Notes under the pieces: model-generated | Databases searched by the model: none | The model's input: only the letters and a program-made list of their open reading frames with translations | What the model was told of the DNA's origin: nothing | Source: Methyloprofundus sp. | GTDB lineage: Bacteria; Pseudomonadota; Gammaproteobacteria; Methylococcales; Methylomonadaceae | Assembly (NCBI GenBank): GCA_013138555.1 | Contig: WTCN01000040.1 | Coordinates: 1 to 6,751 of the forward strand | DNA length: 6,751 nt | Direction: 5' to 3' | Shown: positions 1-5,200 of the stretch, piece after piece | Numbering within the stretch: the stretch's first letter is position 1 | How the letters are laid out: each line of letters opens with the position of its first letter | Program-made: the position numbers and the translations under genes

Positions 1-74
1 ATGTTCTAAGTTTAAAAGGACAAAAAGTCAATTATCTATCGTTGCTAATGGTACATAATTCCCATAGAATGAGA

Positions 75-112
75 GGGGAACTTATCCGCGGTTGTCGGAA
101 AAAGTAAACCCC
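75..112 (+). promoter_or_regulatory. Foldable leader hairpin upstream of the first gene
   Basis: The RNA from this stretch can fold into a single interrupted stem. GGGG (75-78) pairs with CCCC (109-112), ACTT (80-83) with AAGT (102-105), and TCCG (85-88) with CGGA (96-99), closing a seven-base loop. It ends 17 bases before the Shine-Dalgarno of the downstream gene, so it could affect translation or message stability. It does not match any riboswitch class I recognise. The rest of 1-139 shows no gene; an A10 run lies at 119-128. The pairing is visible in sequence; a regulatory role is inference. Confidence 0.35.
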
Positions 113-139
113 CACACTAAAAAAAAAAGAGGAAAGAAT

Positions 140-517
140 ATGAATAATACCCAGAAATTAATGGCTGCGATTGTTGCTGTATTTGCGGTGGGTTTTTTAA
201 TGGTTGGTGGCAATAAAGAGCAAACCAATGAACAAAGAGAAGCTGCTGGTATGATTAGAGGGCTTGCTCATATGCAAACGATGGCAAATAAAAAATGCCC
301 AGTGGCTGTAAAAAAATATACTGGAACACAGGTTTATTACGCAACCGATACCGATACCGACAAGCAGACTTATGTCTCTCTGACTTGGGATGCCTCTAAA
401 ACAGATGATAAATATAGCTTTGAAAAAGCTGAATGTACTTTGCATTTAACTGTTGGTGGTATTTCTAAGCTTGTTATTGATGGTAAAACGTTTATTGAGA
501 AAGAAGTAAAATACTAA
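140..517 (+). CDS. Small membrane-anchored exported protein, function unknown
   Basis: A 125-residue protein I do not recognise. Residues 1-6 are short and polar with one Lys, followed by a hydrophobic helix at about residues 7-24 (from LMAAIVAVFAV onwards), so it is probably an N-terminally anchored or secreted periplasmic protein. The remainder is soluble, with just two cysteines (C53, C99) that could form a disulfide, and a TDTDTD stretch at residues 69-74 encoded by three near-identical hexamers. The ATG at 140 is chosen because GAGGAAAG (129-136) lies seven bases before it. An upstream in-frame TTG at 92 would put a Lys-rich 16-residue extension in front of the hydrophobic helix and has no ribosome binding site. 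It is separated from the cobalamin cluster by 94 bases with a possible weak terminator and probably belongs to its own unit. Confidence 0.75.
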   Translation: MNNTQKLMAAIVAVFAVGFLMVGGNKEQTNEQREAAGMIRGLAHMQTMANKKCPVAVKKYTGTQVYYATDTDTDKQTYVSLTWDASKTDDKYSFEKAECTLHLTVGGISKLVIDGKTFIEKEVKY

Positions 518-530
518 GTGACATTAAATT

Positions 531-561
531 AAAGAGCAGCTATTTATAAGGTCTGCTATTT
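531..561 (+). terminator. Possible weak terminator after the first gene
   Basis: AGCAG (535-539) pairs with CTGCT (553-557). The stem can be lengthened by AAA (531-533) with TTT (559-561) across a single G/A mismatch. It is AT-rich, has a 13-base loop and no long T tract, so termination would be inefficient at best. Confidence 0.25.
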
Positions 562-579
562 CCTACTGTTTTACTGGGT

Positions 580-585
580 TATAAT
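580..585 (+). promoter_or_regulatory. Candidate -10 box for the cobalamin cluster
   Basis: A perfect TATAAT lies 27 bases before the cbiG start, and a second copy is at 595-600. No convincing -35 hexamer is found at 16-18 bases upstream of either, so this rests on the -10 match alone in AT-rich DNA. The 94-base gap before cbiG is too short for, and lacks, the conserved boxes of a cobalamin riboswitch. Confidence 0.3.
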
Positions 586-611
586 GTTCTTTTTTATAAT
601 CCGGTAGAATT

Positions 612-1340
612 ATGTCGACACCTAAAATCATTCTGGTTGCCATCACTAAACATGGCGCTAATCAAGTGACACAACTTGCCGAAAAGCTTCCCGATGCGGA
701 TATTTTAGTCTCGGAAAAATTTCGGGAATTATTAGTGACTAGCAAAAGCTCCTGTCAGTTTTATAGCGGTCCGTTTCGTGAGCAAATCGCTGGCCTATTC
801 AAAAATTATGAGCAAATAGTTTTTTTTGTATCACTAGGAGCGGTGGTGCGTTTGGTTGCCCCCTTTTTAAAATCTAAAGATGAAGACCCAGGTGTGATTG
901 TCGTTGACGATGCAGCACAGTTTGTCATTCCGGTTTTATCCGGTCATGTAGGGGGCGCGAACGCCTGTGCTGAAATGCTCGCTGATTTATTGCAGGCAAC
1001 GCCTGTATTGACTACCGCTTCCGATGTCGGCAAGACGATTCCGGTGGATATTTTAGGGCGCGAACTGGGCTGGCAAGTGGAAGCGCCTAAAATCAATATT
1101 ACCCGTGTTTCTGCACATGTCGTTAATGAAGAGCCGGTGGCCTTTGTACAGGAAGCAGGAAGCAAAAACTGGTGGACACGGAGCACCGCTTTACCTAAAA
1201 ACATTCAGTTATTTGAGCAGTTTTCTGATGTTGATTTAAGTCAATTCAAAGCCGTCCTATGGGTTACAAATCAGGATATTGCTGCGAGTCTTTGGCAGAA
1301 GATGGGTGAAAGCCTGGTCGTCTATAGAGTGCCTGAATGA
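612..1340 (+). CDS. cbiG: Cobalt-precorrin-5A hydrolase, CbiG N-terminal and central domains
   Basis: CbiG opens the delta-lactone of cobalt-precorrin-5A and releases acetaldehyde in the oxygen-independent cobalamin route, in the cytoplasm. The 242 residues show the hallmark N-terminal motifs: SLGAVVR (74-80), DPGVIVVDD (92-100) and the signature SGHVGGAN (110-117). A central domain follows from about residue 130 (TTASDVGKTIPVDILGRELGW). Full-length CbiG is around 330-350 residues with a third, CobE-like domain; here that domain is a separate protein encoded by the next gene, overlapping by ATGA. The gene split looks natural, not a frameshift, because both parts are complete at their domain boundaries. 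The start ATG has only a weak ribosome binding site (GGTAG, 603-607). Identity is firm from motifs; the presence of CbiG implies the anaerobic-type pathway. Confidence 0.93.
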   Translation: MSTPKIILVAITKHGANQVTQLAEKLPDADILVSEKFRELLVTSKSSCQFYSGPFREQIAGLFKNYEQIVFFVSLGAVVRLVAPFLKSKDEDPGVIVVDDAAQFVIPVLSGHVGGANACAEMLADLLQATPVLTTASDVGKTIPVDILGRELGWQVEAPKINITRVSAHVVNEEPVAFVQEAGSKNWWTRSTALPKNIQLFEQFSDVDLSQFKAVLWVTNQDIAASLWQKMGESLVVYRVPE

Positions 1341-1738
1341 AACTGGTTCTGGGCTTAGGCTGTGATAGAGGTACAGCTCTTGATACAGTAGAAACAGCGA
1401 TAGCGCAAGCACTGGCTTCTGCTGATTTAAGTCTTGAGCAAGTTATACTGCTTGCCAGCATTGATAAAAAACAGGATGAAGCTGCCTTTTTACAACTCGC
1501 TGAAAAATACGCTTTAGCGATGAACTTTTATCCGGCAGAAAAATTAGCGGGTGTCCCCGTTCCGAGCCCATCCGCGGTAGTGATGAAATATGTAGGTACT
1601 CCCTCGGTATCTGAAGCGGCAGCGATTTTAGCAGCTGAAACGGATATGTCCAGTTTATTAGTTGAAAAATACAAATATTGCGGCGAAGACGGTAAAAATG
1701 CCACCGTATCCATAGTCCAAATGAGAACAAATATATGA
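1337..1738 (+). CDS. cobE: CbiG C-terminal domain / CobE-type cobalamin biosynthesis protein
   Basis: A stand-alone 133-residue version of the C-terminal domain of CbiG, the same fold as CobE of the aerobic route. Family features seen are GLGCDRG (6-12), LASIDKKQDE (39-48), a PSPS loop (76-79) and VGTPSVSEAAA (86-96), then a typical short strand-rich end. The exact chemistry of CobE is not well defined; it is associated with the step after ring contraction and likely works with the preceding CbiG protein as the two halves of the usual single polypeptide. It overlaps the upstream gene by ATGA (1337-1340) and the downstream gene by ATGA (1735-1738), indicating translational coupling; neither start has a strong Shine-Dalgarno. 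Could equally be named the cbiG C-terminal subunit. Confidence 0.9.
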   Translation: MKLVLGLGCDRGTALDTVETAIAQALASADLSLEQVILLASIDKKQDEAAFLQLAEKYALAMNFYPAEKLAGVPVPSPSAVVMKYVGTPSVSEAAAILAAETDMSSLLVEKYKYCGEDGKNATVSIVQMRTNI

Positions 1739-3066
1739 ATGGAAAGATTTATTTAGTCGGTTTTGGTCCTGGCGCAGAGGAGCATATGTCCTTTAAAGCC
1801 AAAGCAGCCATTAGCGAATCTGATGTGGTCATCGGTTATTCTACCTATATCAAATTAGTCAAAGATTTACTCGACGGCAAAGAAGTGATCAGAAAAGGTA
1901 TGACCGAAGAAATTGACCGTTGCATAGAAGCCTATGAGCAGGCGAAGCTGGGGAAAACAGTTTCCCTGATTTCTTCTGGTGATATTGGTGTCTATGGTAT
2001 GGCCGGGCCTACTTATGAAGTCTTGTTACAGGCAGGCTGGACACCAAATGATGCAATTAAGGTAGAAATTGTACCGGGCAGTACTGCCTTATCAGCCTGT
2101 GCATCATTAGTAGGGGCTCCCTTAACACATGATTTCTGCTCAATTTCTTTATCTGACTTATTAACGCCGTGGACAGTGATTGCCCGGCGTATCGAAGCGG
2201 CTGGCAGTGCTGATTTTGTGGTGGCTTTATATAACCCCAAAAGTGGCCGACGTACGCAGCAAATTGTCGAAGCACAAAAAATCCTCTTGCGTTATCGTCG
2301 CCCTGACACCCCCGTTGCCATTGTTAAATCTGCCTATCGGCGTAGACAGGATATACAGCTGGTACGTCTGGATGAAATGGCAGGATGTGATATAGGGATG
2401 TTGACGACAGTGTTAATTGGTAACTCATCCACTTTTATTCAAGAGGGCTTGATGATTACCCCACGCGGCTATGCTAATAAATATAATAGCCTAACCGGCG
2501 AAACAAAGGATGGCGAACAAGCGGGTGTTTCATTATCCATGGGGCTAGAAGGCTGGTACGCTTGCTTAAGACAGTATGTGCAGGAAAATGAAGGTTTAAC
2601 GCTAGAAAAAATTGCGGATTACTTTGGCGTTGTCGTCGGTGAAGTGCTCAGCGCGATTGCTGCGGGTGAAAGTGCGGGAGAGCATAGAGCGGCACGTATT
2701 CAGTCAGATAAACTAAAGGATGTTATTAATGCTTGCCAATCCTGGGGACGGCTACGCGGTATAGTCCGGGCAGAGGCGGGGGCAGTCTCAGAGTTATTTT
2801 TGCACGCGCAAGATTTTCAACAACGAGGTGACTGGTTAAATATTGAAACAGATGCGTTTCATTGCCATATCAACTGGAGCAAAGTGGATTCTGCCTATCT
2901 GGCTTGCCGTGAGGATAAATCTTACGCTGTAAACTTTATAGATAACAAAGGGCATCTTGTTTTCAGGTTACTACTGATGAAAGACGAGGGTAGTTTTAGT
3001 GCTGATAAGTTAGCAGCATACTGGCAGACCTGGCAAGTGCTAGCAGAGGAGAGAGTAAATGAGTGA
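1735..3066 (+). CDS. cbiH: Cobalt-factor III / precorrin-3B C17-methyltransferase fused to a ChuX/HutX-like domain
   Basis: Ring-contracting, SAM-dependent C17-methyltransferase of corrin synthesis (CbiH in the anaerobic, CobJ in the aerobic pathway). Residues 1-250 are a class III tetrapyrrole methylase: VGFGPG (8-13), SSGDIGVYG (80-88), VPGSTALSACAS (113-124), ALYNPKSGRR (164-173) and IGNSS (228-232). Typical CbiH/CobJ proteins end around residue 240-250; this one has 443. Residues about 268-443 resemble the whole of a ChuX/HutX haem-utilisation protein: a helical start with LTLEKIADYFGVVVGEVL (288-305), a WGRLRGIV strand (337-344), a FHCHI motif (375-379) where those proteins have GHI, then VNFIDNKGHLVFRLLL (399-414) and a final helix. 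That match is from memory of the family and not computed. With CbiG next door I favour the CbiH name. A different C-terminal extension, carrying an Fe-S cluster, is known on Bacillus megaterium CbiH60. Confidence 0.93.
   Translation: MNGKIYLVGFGPGAEEHMSFKAKAAISESDVVIGYSTYIKLVKDLLDGKEVIRKGMTEEIDRCIEAYEQAKLGKTVSLISSGDIGVYGMAGPTYEVLLQAGWTPNDAIKVEIVPGSTALSACASLVGAPLTHDFCSISLSDLLTPWTVIARRIEAAGSADFVVALYNPKSGRRTQQIVEAQKILLRYRRPDTPVAIVKSAYRRRQDIQLVRLDEMAGCDIGMLTTVLIGNSSTFIQEGLMITPRGYANKYNSLTGETKDGEQAGVSLSMGLEGWYACLRQYVQENEGLTLEKIADYFGVVVGEVLSAIAAGESAGEHRAARIQSDKLKDVINACQSWGRLRGIVRAEAGAVSELFLHAQDFQQRGDWLNIETDAFHCHINWSKVDSAYLACREDKSYAVNFIDNKGHLVFRLLLMKDEGSFSADKLAAYWQTWQVLAEERVNE
3046..3051 (+). promoter_or_regulatory. 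Strong ribosome binding site of the ferredoxin gene
   Basis: GAGGAG lies inside the end of the cbiH coding sequence, seven bases before the ATG at 3059. It is the strongest Shine-Dalgarno in the cobalamin cluster, where the other starts rely on ATGA overlaps with weak sites. The ferredoxin may therefore be made in higher amounts than the enzymes. Confidence 0.65.
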
Positions 3067-3403
3067 AATCATTAAGCCCAAAATGATGGAATATACGCGC
3101 CATCTTTTAATCTGTGTCGGTGAGCGGTGTACTGAAAACAGTGCAGGACAGGCTCTTTATGATCAGTTAAGAGATAAATTTAAAGCATCAGGGCTCAATG
3201 AGGGAGCACTTAGAGTCAAACGTAGCCGGGCAAGCTGTTTTGGCACCTGTAAATCAGGACCTCTTATTTGCGTGCAACCTGATGGAGTCTGGTATTATGA
3301 TGTTACCAGCGAGAAACTAGATCGAATTATTAAAGAGCATTTGCTGGGCGGTGTGCCTGTTGCCGACTATATTTATCATCAAGGGCCTGGCACGACAGAG
3401 TAA
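3059..3403 (+). CDS. Thioredoxin-like [2Fe-2S] ferredoxin in the cobalamin cluster
   Basis: A 114-residue cytoplasmic electron carrier with the thioredoxin-like [2Fe-2S] ferredoxin pattern: C19-x4-C24 near the first strand and C60-x3-C64 in ASCFGTCKSGP, followed by the conserved PDGVWYYDVT (74-83) and a C-terminal EHLLGGVPV (107 back to about 93) helix-turn. Proteins of this type are often encoded within cobalamin gene clusters, where they are presumed to supply electrons for a reductive step such as cobalt reduction; the partner is not proven here. It overlaps cbiH by eight bases and so is co-transcribed. The four cysteines and total length are as expected for the family. A stand-alone 2Fe-2S protein of another pathway is possible but the context argues against it. 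Confidence 0.88.
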   Translation: MSEIIKPKMMEYTRHLLICVGERCTENSAGQALYDQLRDKFKASGLNEGALRVKRSRASCFGTCKSGPLICVQPDGVWYYDVTSEKLDRIIKEHLLGGVPVADYIYHQGPGTTE

Positions 3404-3430
3404 TAAAGCAATGAAGAAAGAGGTTTTTAT

Positions 3431-3757
3431 ATGGCTACACAAGAGTATACCGGGACTATTGCAGCCTGGAAAGATGATAGGGGCTTTGGCTTTATCAGAA
3501 CAGAAAGTAATAACAAAGAAGACGATGTATTTATCCATATCTCATCATTAAATAATATGAGTCGTCGCCCGCGAGTAGGGGATGTCATTCATTATGATTT
3601 AATTGAAGAAAATGGCAAAATAAAAGCAAGCAATGCGATTATTGAGGGGGTCGAACCCTTTCATGATAGCTCTAAAAATTGCAATGTTTTATTGATAGTG
3701 ATAGTGACAGCGATAATTTCAAGTGCCGTTACATTTGCAGTTATTAAAGCTTTATAA
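3431..3757 (+). CDS. Cold-shock-domain protein with C-terminal membrane helix
   Basis: 108 residues in two parts. Residues 5-70 are a cold-shock (OB-fold) nucleic-acid-binding domain with RNP1 as RGFGFI (17-22) and RNP2 as VFIHIS (33-38), plus the typical GDVIHYDLIEENGKIKA strand region. Residues 85-105 are a single hydrophobic helix (starting NVLLIVIVTAI) with a lysine just inside the end. Cold-shock domains joined to a multi-helix DUF1294 membrane domain are a known architecture; this protein is much shorter and has only one helix, and it stops cleanly before a terminator, so it does not look like a frameshifted DUF1294 gene. The start follows AAAGAGG (3417-3423) at a seven-base spacing. 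The gap to the ferredoxin gene is only 27 bases, so it may be transcribed with the cobalamin genes. RNA binding near the membrane is inference. Confidence 0.85.
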   Translation: MATQEYTGTIAAWKDDRGFGFIRTESNNKEDDVFIHISSLNNMSRRPRVGDVIHYDLIEENGKIKASNAIIEGVEPFHDSSKNCNVLLIVIVTAIISSAVTFAVIKAL

Positions 3758-3765
3758 TTAACCCT

Positions 3766-3795
3766 GGCAGGGTAGGCATTGCTCACCCTGCCTTT
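3766..3795 (+). terminator. Rho-independent-type terminator closing the cobalamin / cold-shock unit
   Basis: GGCAGGGT (3766-3773) and ACCCTGCC (3785-3792) form a perfect eight-base-pair GC-rich stem with an 11-base loop, followed by TTT. An alternative small hairpin uses ACCCTG (3761-3766) with CAGGGT (3768-3773), which excludes the larger stem. It lies nine bases after the cold-shock gene stop and directly before the next gene. The T tract is short, so some read-through is likely. Confidence 0.65.
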
Positions 3796-3810
3796 ACAAT
3801 ACAGGTTAAA

Positions 3811-4320
3811 ATGAAACGATACCTTGGATTTTTACTTTTGCCGTTGTTATTACTGATTGCTGGCTGTAGTGAGCGACATATAACAGAGGAACATGCTAAG
3901 CCTAGTGTACAGCATGTAGATATGCAACTGGATGAAGACATTCATCAATTATTACAGCAGGAAATGCAGGCAATTCAGCAGGGTATGATGTCGCTTATCC
4001 CGGCAATTGCCAGTGGTGACTGGGAAAAAGTGGCTGTCATAGGCAAGACTATAGAAGGCAGTTATTTGCTTAAGCAAAAACTAACGATTGAACAGCGCCA
4101 TGCCTTGCATAAATCCTTACCTGCCGGATTTATCAAACAGGATCAGGCTTTTCACCACTCAGCAGGCATGTTAGCTCATGCGGCTGAAATGGGACACCCT
4201 GATATTGTTAATTTTTATTTTTATAAATTAAGCACTGCCTGTGTTCAGTGTCATGCAGAATTTGCTACGGACAGGTTTCCTGGTTTAGTGGCTAAGCAAA
4301 GTGAAGCGCATCATCACTAA
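3811..4320 (+). CDS. Monohaem c-type cytochrome lipoprotein, cytochrome c'/c556-like
   Basis: A 169-residue exported lipoprotein. The signal peptide ends in the lipobox LIAGC with the lipidated Cys at residue 19; Ser follows it, so it is expected to go to the outer membrane under the Lol rule. One haem-attachment site, CVQCH (144-148), sits near the C-terminus, the position used in the four-helix-bundle cytochrome c'/c556 family, and the surrounding region (F-x-x-x-A-x-x-L-x-x-A, then CVQCHAEFATDRFPGL) fits that architecture. The predicted rest of the chain is helical (residues 40-140). It probably carries electrons or binds a small gas ligand in the periplasm, but no partner is encoded nearby. 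The tail ends in three histidines, an unusual feature that could bind metal. The start has a poor ribosome binding site (AGG at 3803-3805); the ATG is fixed by the signal peptide. Confidence 0.85.
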   Translation: MKRYLGFLLLPLLLLIAGCSERHITEEHAKPSVQHVDMQLDEDIHQLLQQEMQAIQQGMMSLIPAIASGDWEKVAVIGKTIEGSYLLKQKLTIEQRHALHKSLPAGFIKQDQAFHHSAGMLAHAAEMGHPDIVNFYFYKLSTACVQCHAEFATDRFPGLVAKQSEAHHH

Positions 4321-4369
4321 AGAGTGAGTATGTATTTTTTTTAAGTTACACGATTTTTATATTAAGTAT

Positions 4370-4852
4370 ATGACTAATAATGATGTTTTTCGCCGTATCC
4401 GTTATACATTTGACTTTAATGACGAGAAAATGATTGCTTTATTTGCCTTGGCTGAATGTCAGGTAAACCGAGAGCAAGTCAGTAACTGGTTAAAAAAAGA
4501 TGATGATCCAGATTATAAGGCGTGTAACGATACTCAATTGGCCATTTTTCTCAATGGTTTGATTAATGATAGACGAGGTAAAAAAGAAGGTTCGGCACCC
4601 GAGCCAGAAAAGCGCTTAAGTAACAATATCATTTTAAGAAAATTAAAAATCGCATTAGACCTTAAAGATGAGAATGTACTAGAGATTATGCAACTTGCTG
4701 ATTTTCGCATGAGCAAGCATGAATTAAGTGCCTTTTTTCGTAAACCAGGGCATAAAAACTACCGGGAATGTAAAGATCAGGTATTGCGTAATTTTCTACA
4801 GGGAGCCCAACATAAGTATCGAGACTCTGTACAAAGTCATTCAGAGGGGTAA
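4370..4852 (+). CDS. yehS: YehS family protein (DUF1456), two tandem repeats
   Basis: A 160-residue cytoplasmic protein matching E. coli YehS (about 156 residues) over its whole length. It consists of two DUF1456 repeats: residues 3-70 (NNDVFRRIRYTF ... FLNGLINDRRGK) and 85-147 (NNIILRKLKIALDL ... HKNYRECKDQVLRNFLQG), joined by a charged EPEKR linker. Both repeats share N-N-x-x-x-R-x-[IL] at the start and C-x-D-x-x-L-x-x-FL at the end. Conserved shared features with YehS include the ALE-type linker, KNFREC-like segment and the WLKK/D pattern. The molecular function of the family is unknown. The ATG is supported by alignment with the YehS N-terminus; no good Shine-Dalgarno is visible, with only TAAG upstream. 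It stands 49 bases after the cytochrome gene and is followed by its own terminator. Confidence 0.92.
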   Translation: MTNNDVFRRIRYTFDFNDEKMIALFALAECQVNREQVSNWLKKDDDPDYKACNDTQLAIFLNGLINDRRGKKEGSAPEPEKRLSNNIILRKLKIALDLKDENVLEIMQLADFRMSKHELSAFFRKPGHKNYRECKDQVLRNFLQGAQHKYRDSVQSHSEG

Positions 4853-4913
4853 TAAAATGGTTTTTGTTGGTGCTATTCCTGAGCATACATATTAAATTTA
4901 CGGCTACGAATTT

Positions 4914-4953
4914 AAGACGGGACAAATATCGTAGGTTGAGCTGCCGTCTTTTT
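4914..4953 (+). terminator. Terminator downstream of yehS
   Basis: AAGACGG (4914-4920) pairs with CCGTCTT (4944-4950) across a 23-base loop, and the 3' arm runs into five consecutive T (4949-4953). The loop contains CGTAGGTTGAGCT, which recurs inverted at 5177-5189. A large loop lowers confidence, but the position 61 bases after the yehS stop and the T run fit termination of the rightward genes. Confidence 0.5.
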
Positions 4954-5189
4954 GACAACTTAACAATTCAATTAACCGACCCATAGGTTTTCAGGTAAAT
5001 AATTCCTCTATGCCTGATTGATAGACATAGGATGTGCTGAGGCACGAAGCGCATCAATCGGGCAAGATGCGCTTCGTGCCTCAGCACATCCTATATAAGT
5101 TTATAATGATTTAAAGTGGAAATTTAATTTCTGAAAGTCTATATATACCCGAATTGCCGCTGAGGCTTAACAAGCTAGCTCAATCTACG
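4930..5189. repeat. Inverted 13-base repeat pair bracketing a non-coding segment
   Basis: CGTAGGTTGAGCT at 4930-4942 recurs in inverted orientation as AGCTCAATCTACG at 5177-5189, differing at one base. The pair brackets 260 bases of non-coding DNA that also contains the REP doublet at 5027-5094. No coding sequence is seen between yehS (ends 4852) and the minus-strand gene (ends 5201). The remainder is AT-rich. A near-direct repeat, GCTGAGGCTTAA at 5159-5170 and GCTGAGGGCTTAA at 5192-5204, lies at the right end. Could be chance plus a shared REP-type fragment. Confidence 0.4.
5027..5094. repeat. Inverted REP doublet (REPIN-like), first family
   Basis: Two 29-base arms, 5027-5055 and 5066-5094, are exact reverse complements, separated by ten bases (AATCGGGCAA). 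Each arm also folds on itself: GTGC-TGAG-GCAC at 5034-5045, and GATGTGC with GCGCATC around it via one T/G pair. Two hairpin-forming units in head-to-head orientation are the structure of REP doublets moved by RAYT (TnpA-REP) transposases. The core (GGATGTGCTGAGGCACGAAG) resembles dispersed repeats I recall from methanotroph-like gammaproteobacteria. It lies 107 bases beyond the stop of the minus-strand gene at 5201-5602, and can also block read-through from either side. Confidence 0.8.
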
Positions 5190-5200
5190 CGGCTGAGGGC

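Noticed and set aside
92..139. TTG start extending the first protein by 16 residues
   Set aside because: No ribosome site precedes the TTG, it lies inside the leader stem, and the extension is Lys-rich and precedes a natural hydrophobic N-terminus with a good Shine-Dalgarno at 129-136.
518..611. Cobalamin riboswitch upstream of cbiG
   Set aside because: The gap is only 94 bases and lacks the conserved B12-box core (GCCACTG) on either strand; riboswitches of this class need about 200 bases.
1330..1345. Frameshift splitting a single cbiG
   Set aside because: The ATGA overlap and an intact GLGC motif at the start of the second protein fit a true two-gene arrangement.
4857..4895. 12-codon reading frame after yehS
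   Set aside because: Too short, no family match, and no distinct ribosome site beyond the AGAGGGG at the yehS end.
4686..4958. 90-residue minus-strand frame across the yehS end
   Set aside because: It is antisense to the strongly supported yehS repeat 2 and shows no recognisable domain.
5156..5193. Terminator of the minus-strand gene from GCCGC/GCGGC
   Set aside because: Five-base stem with a 28-base loop and no T tract in the leftward direction.
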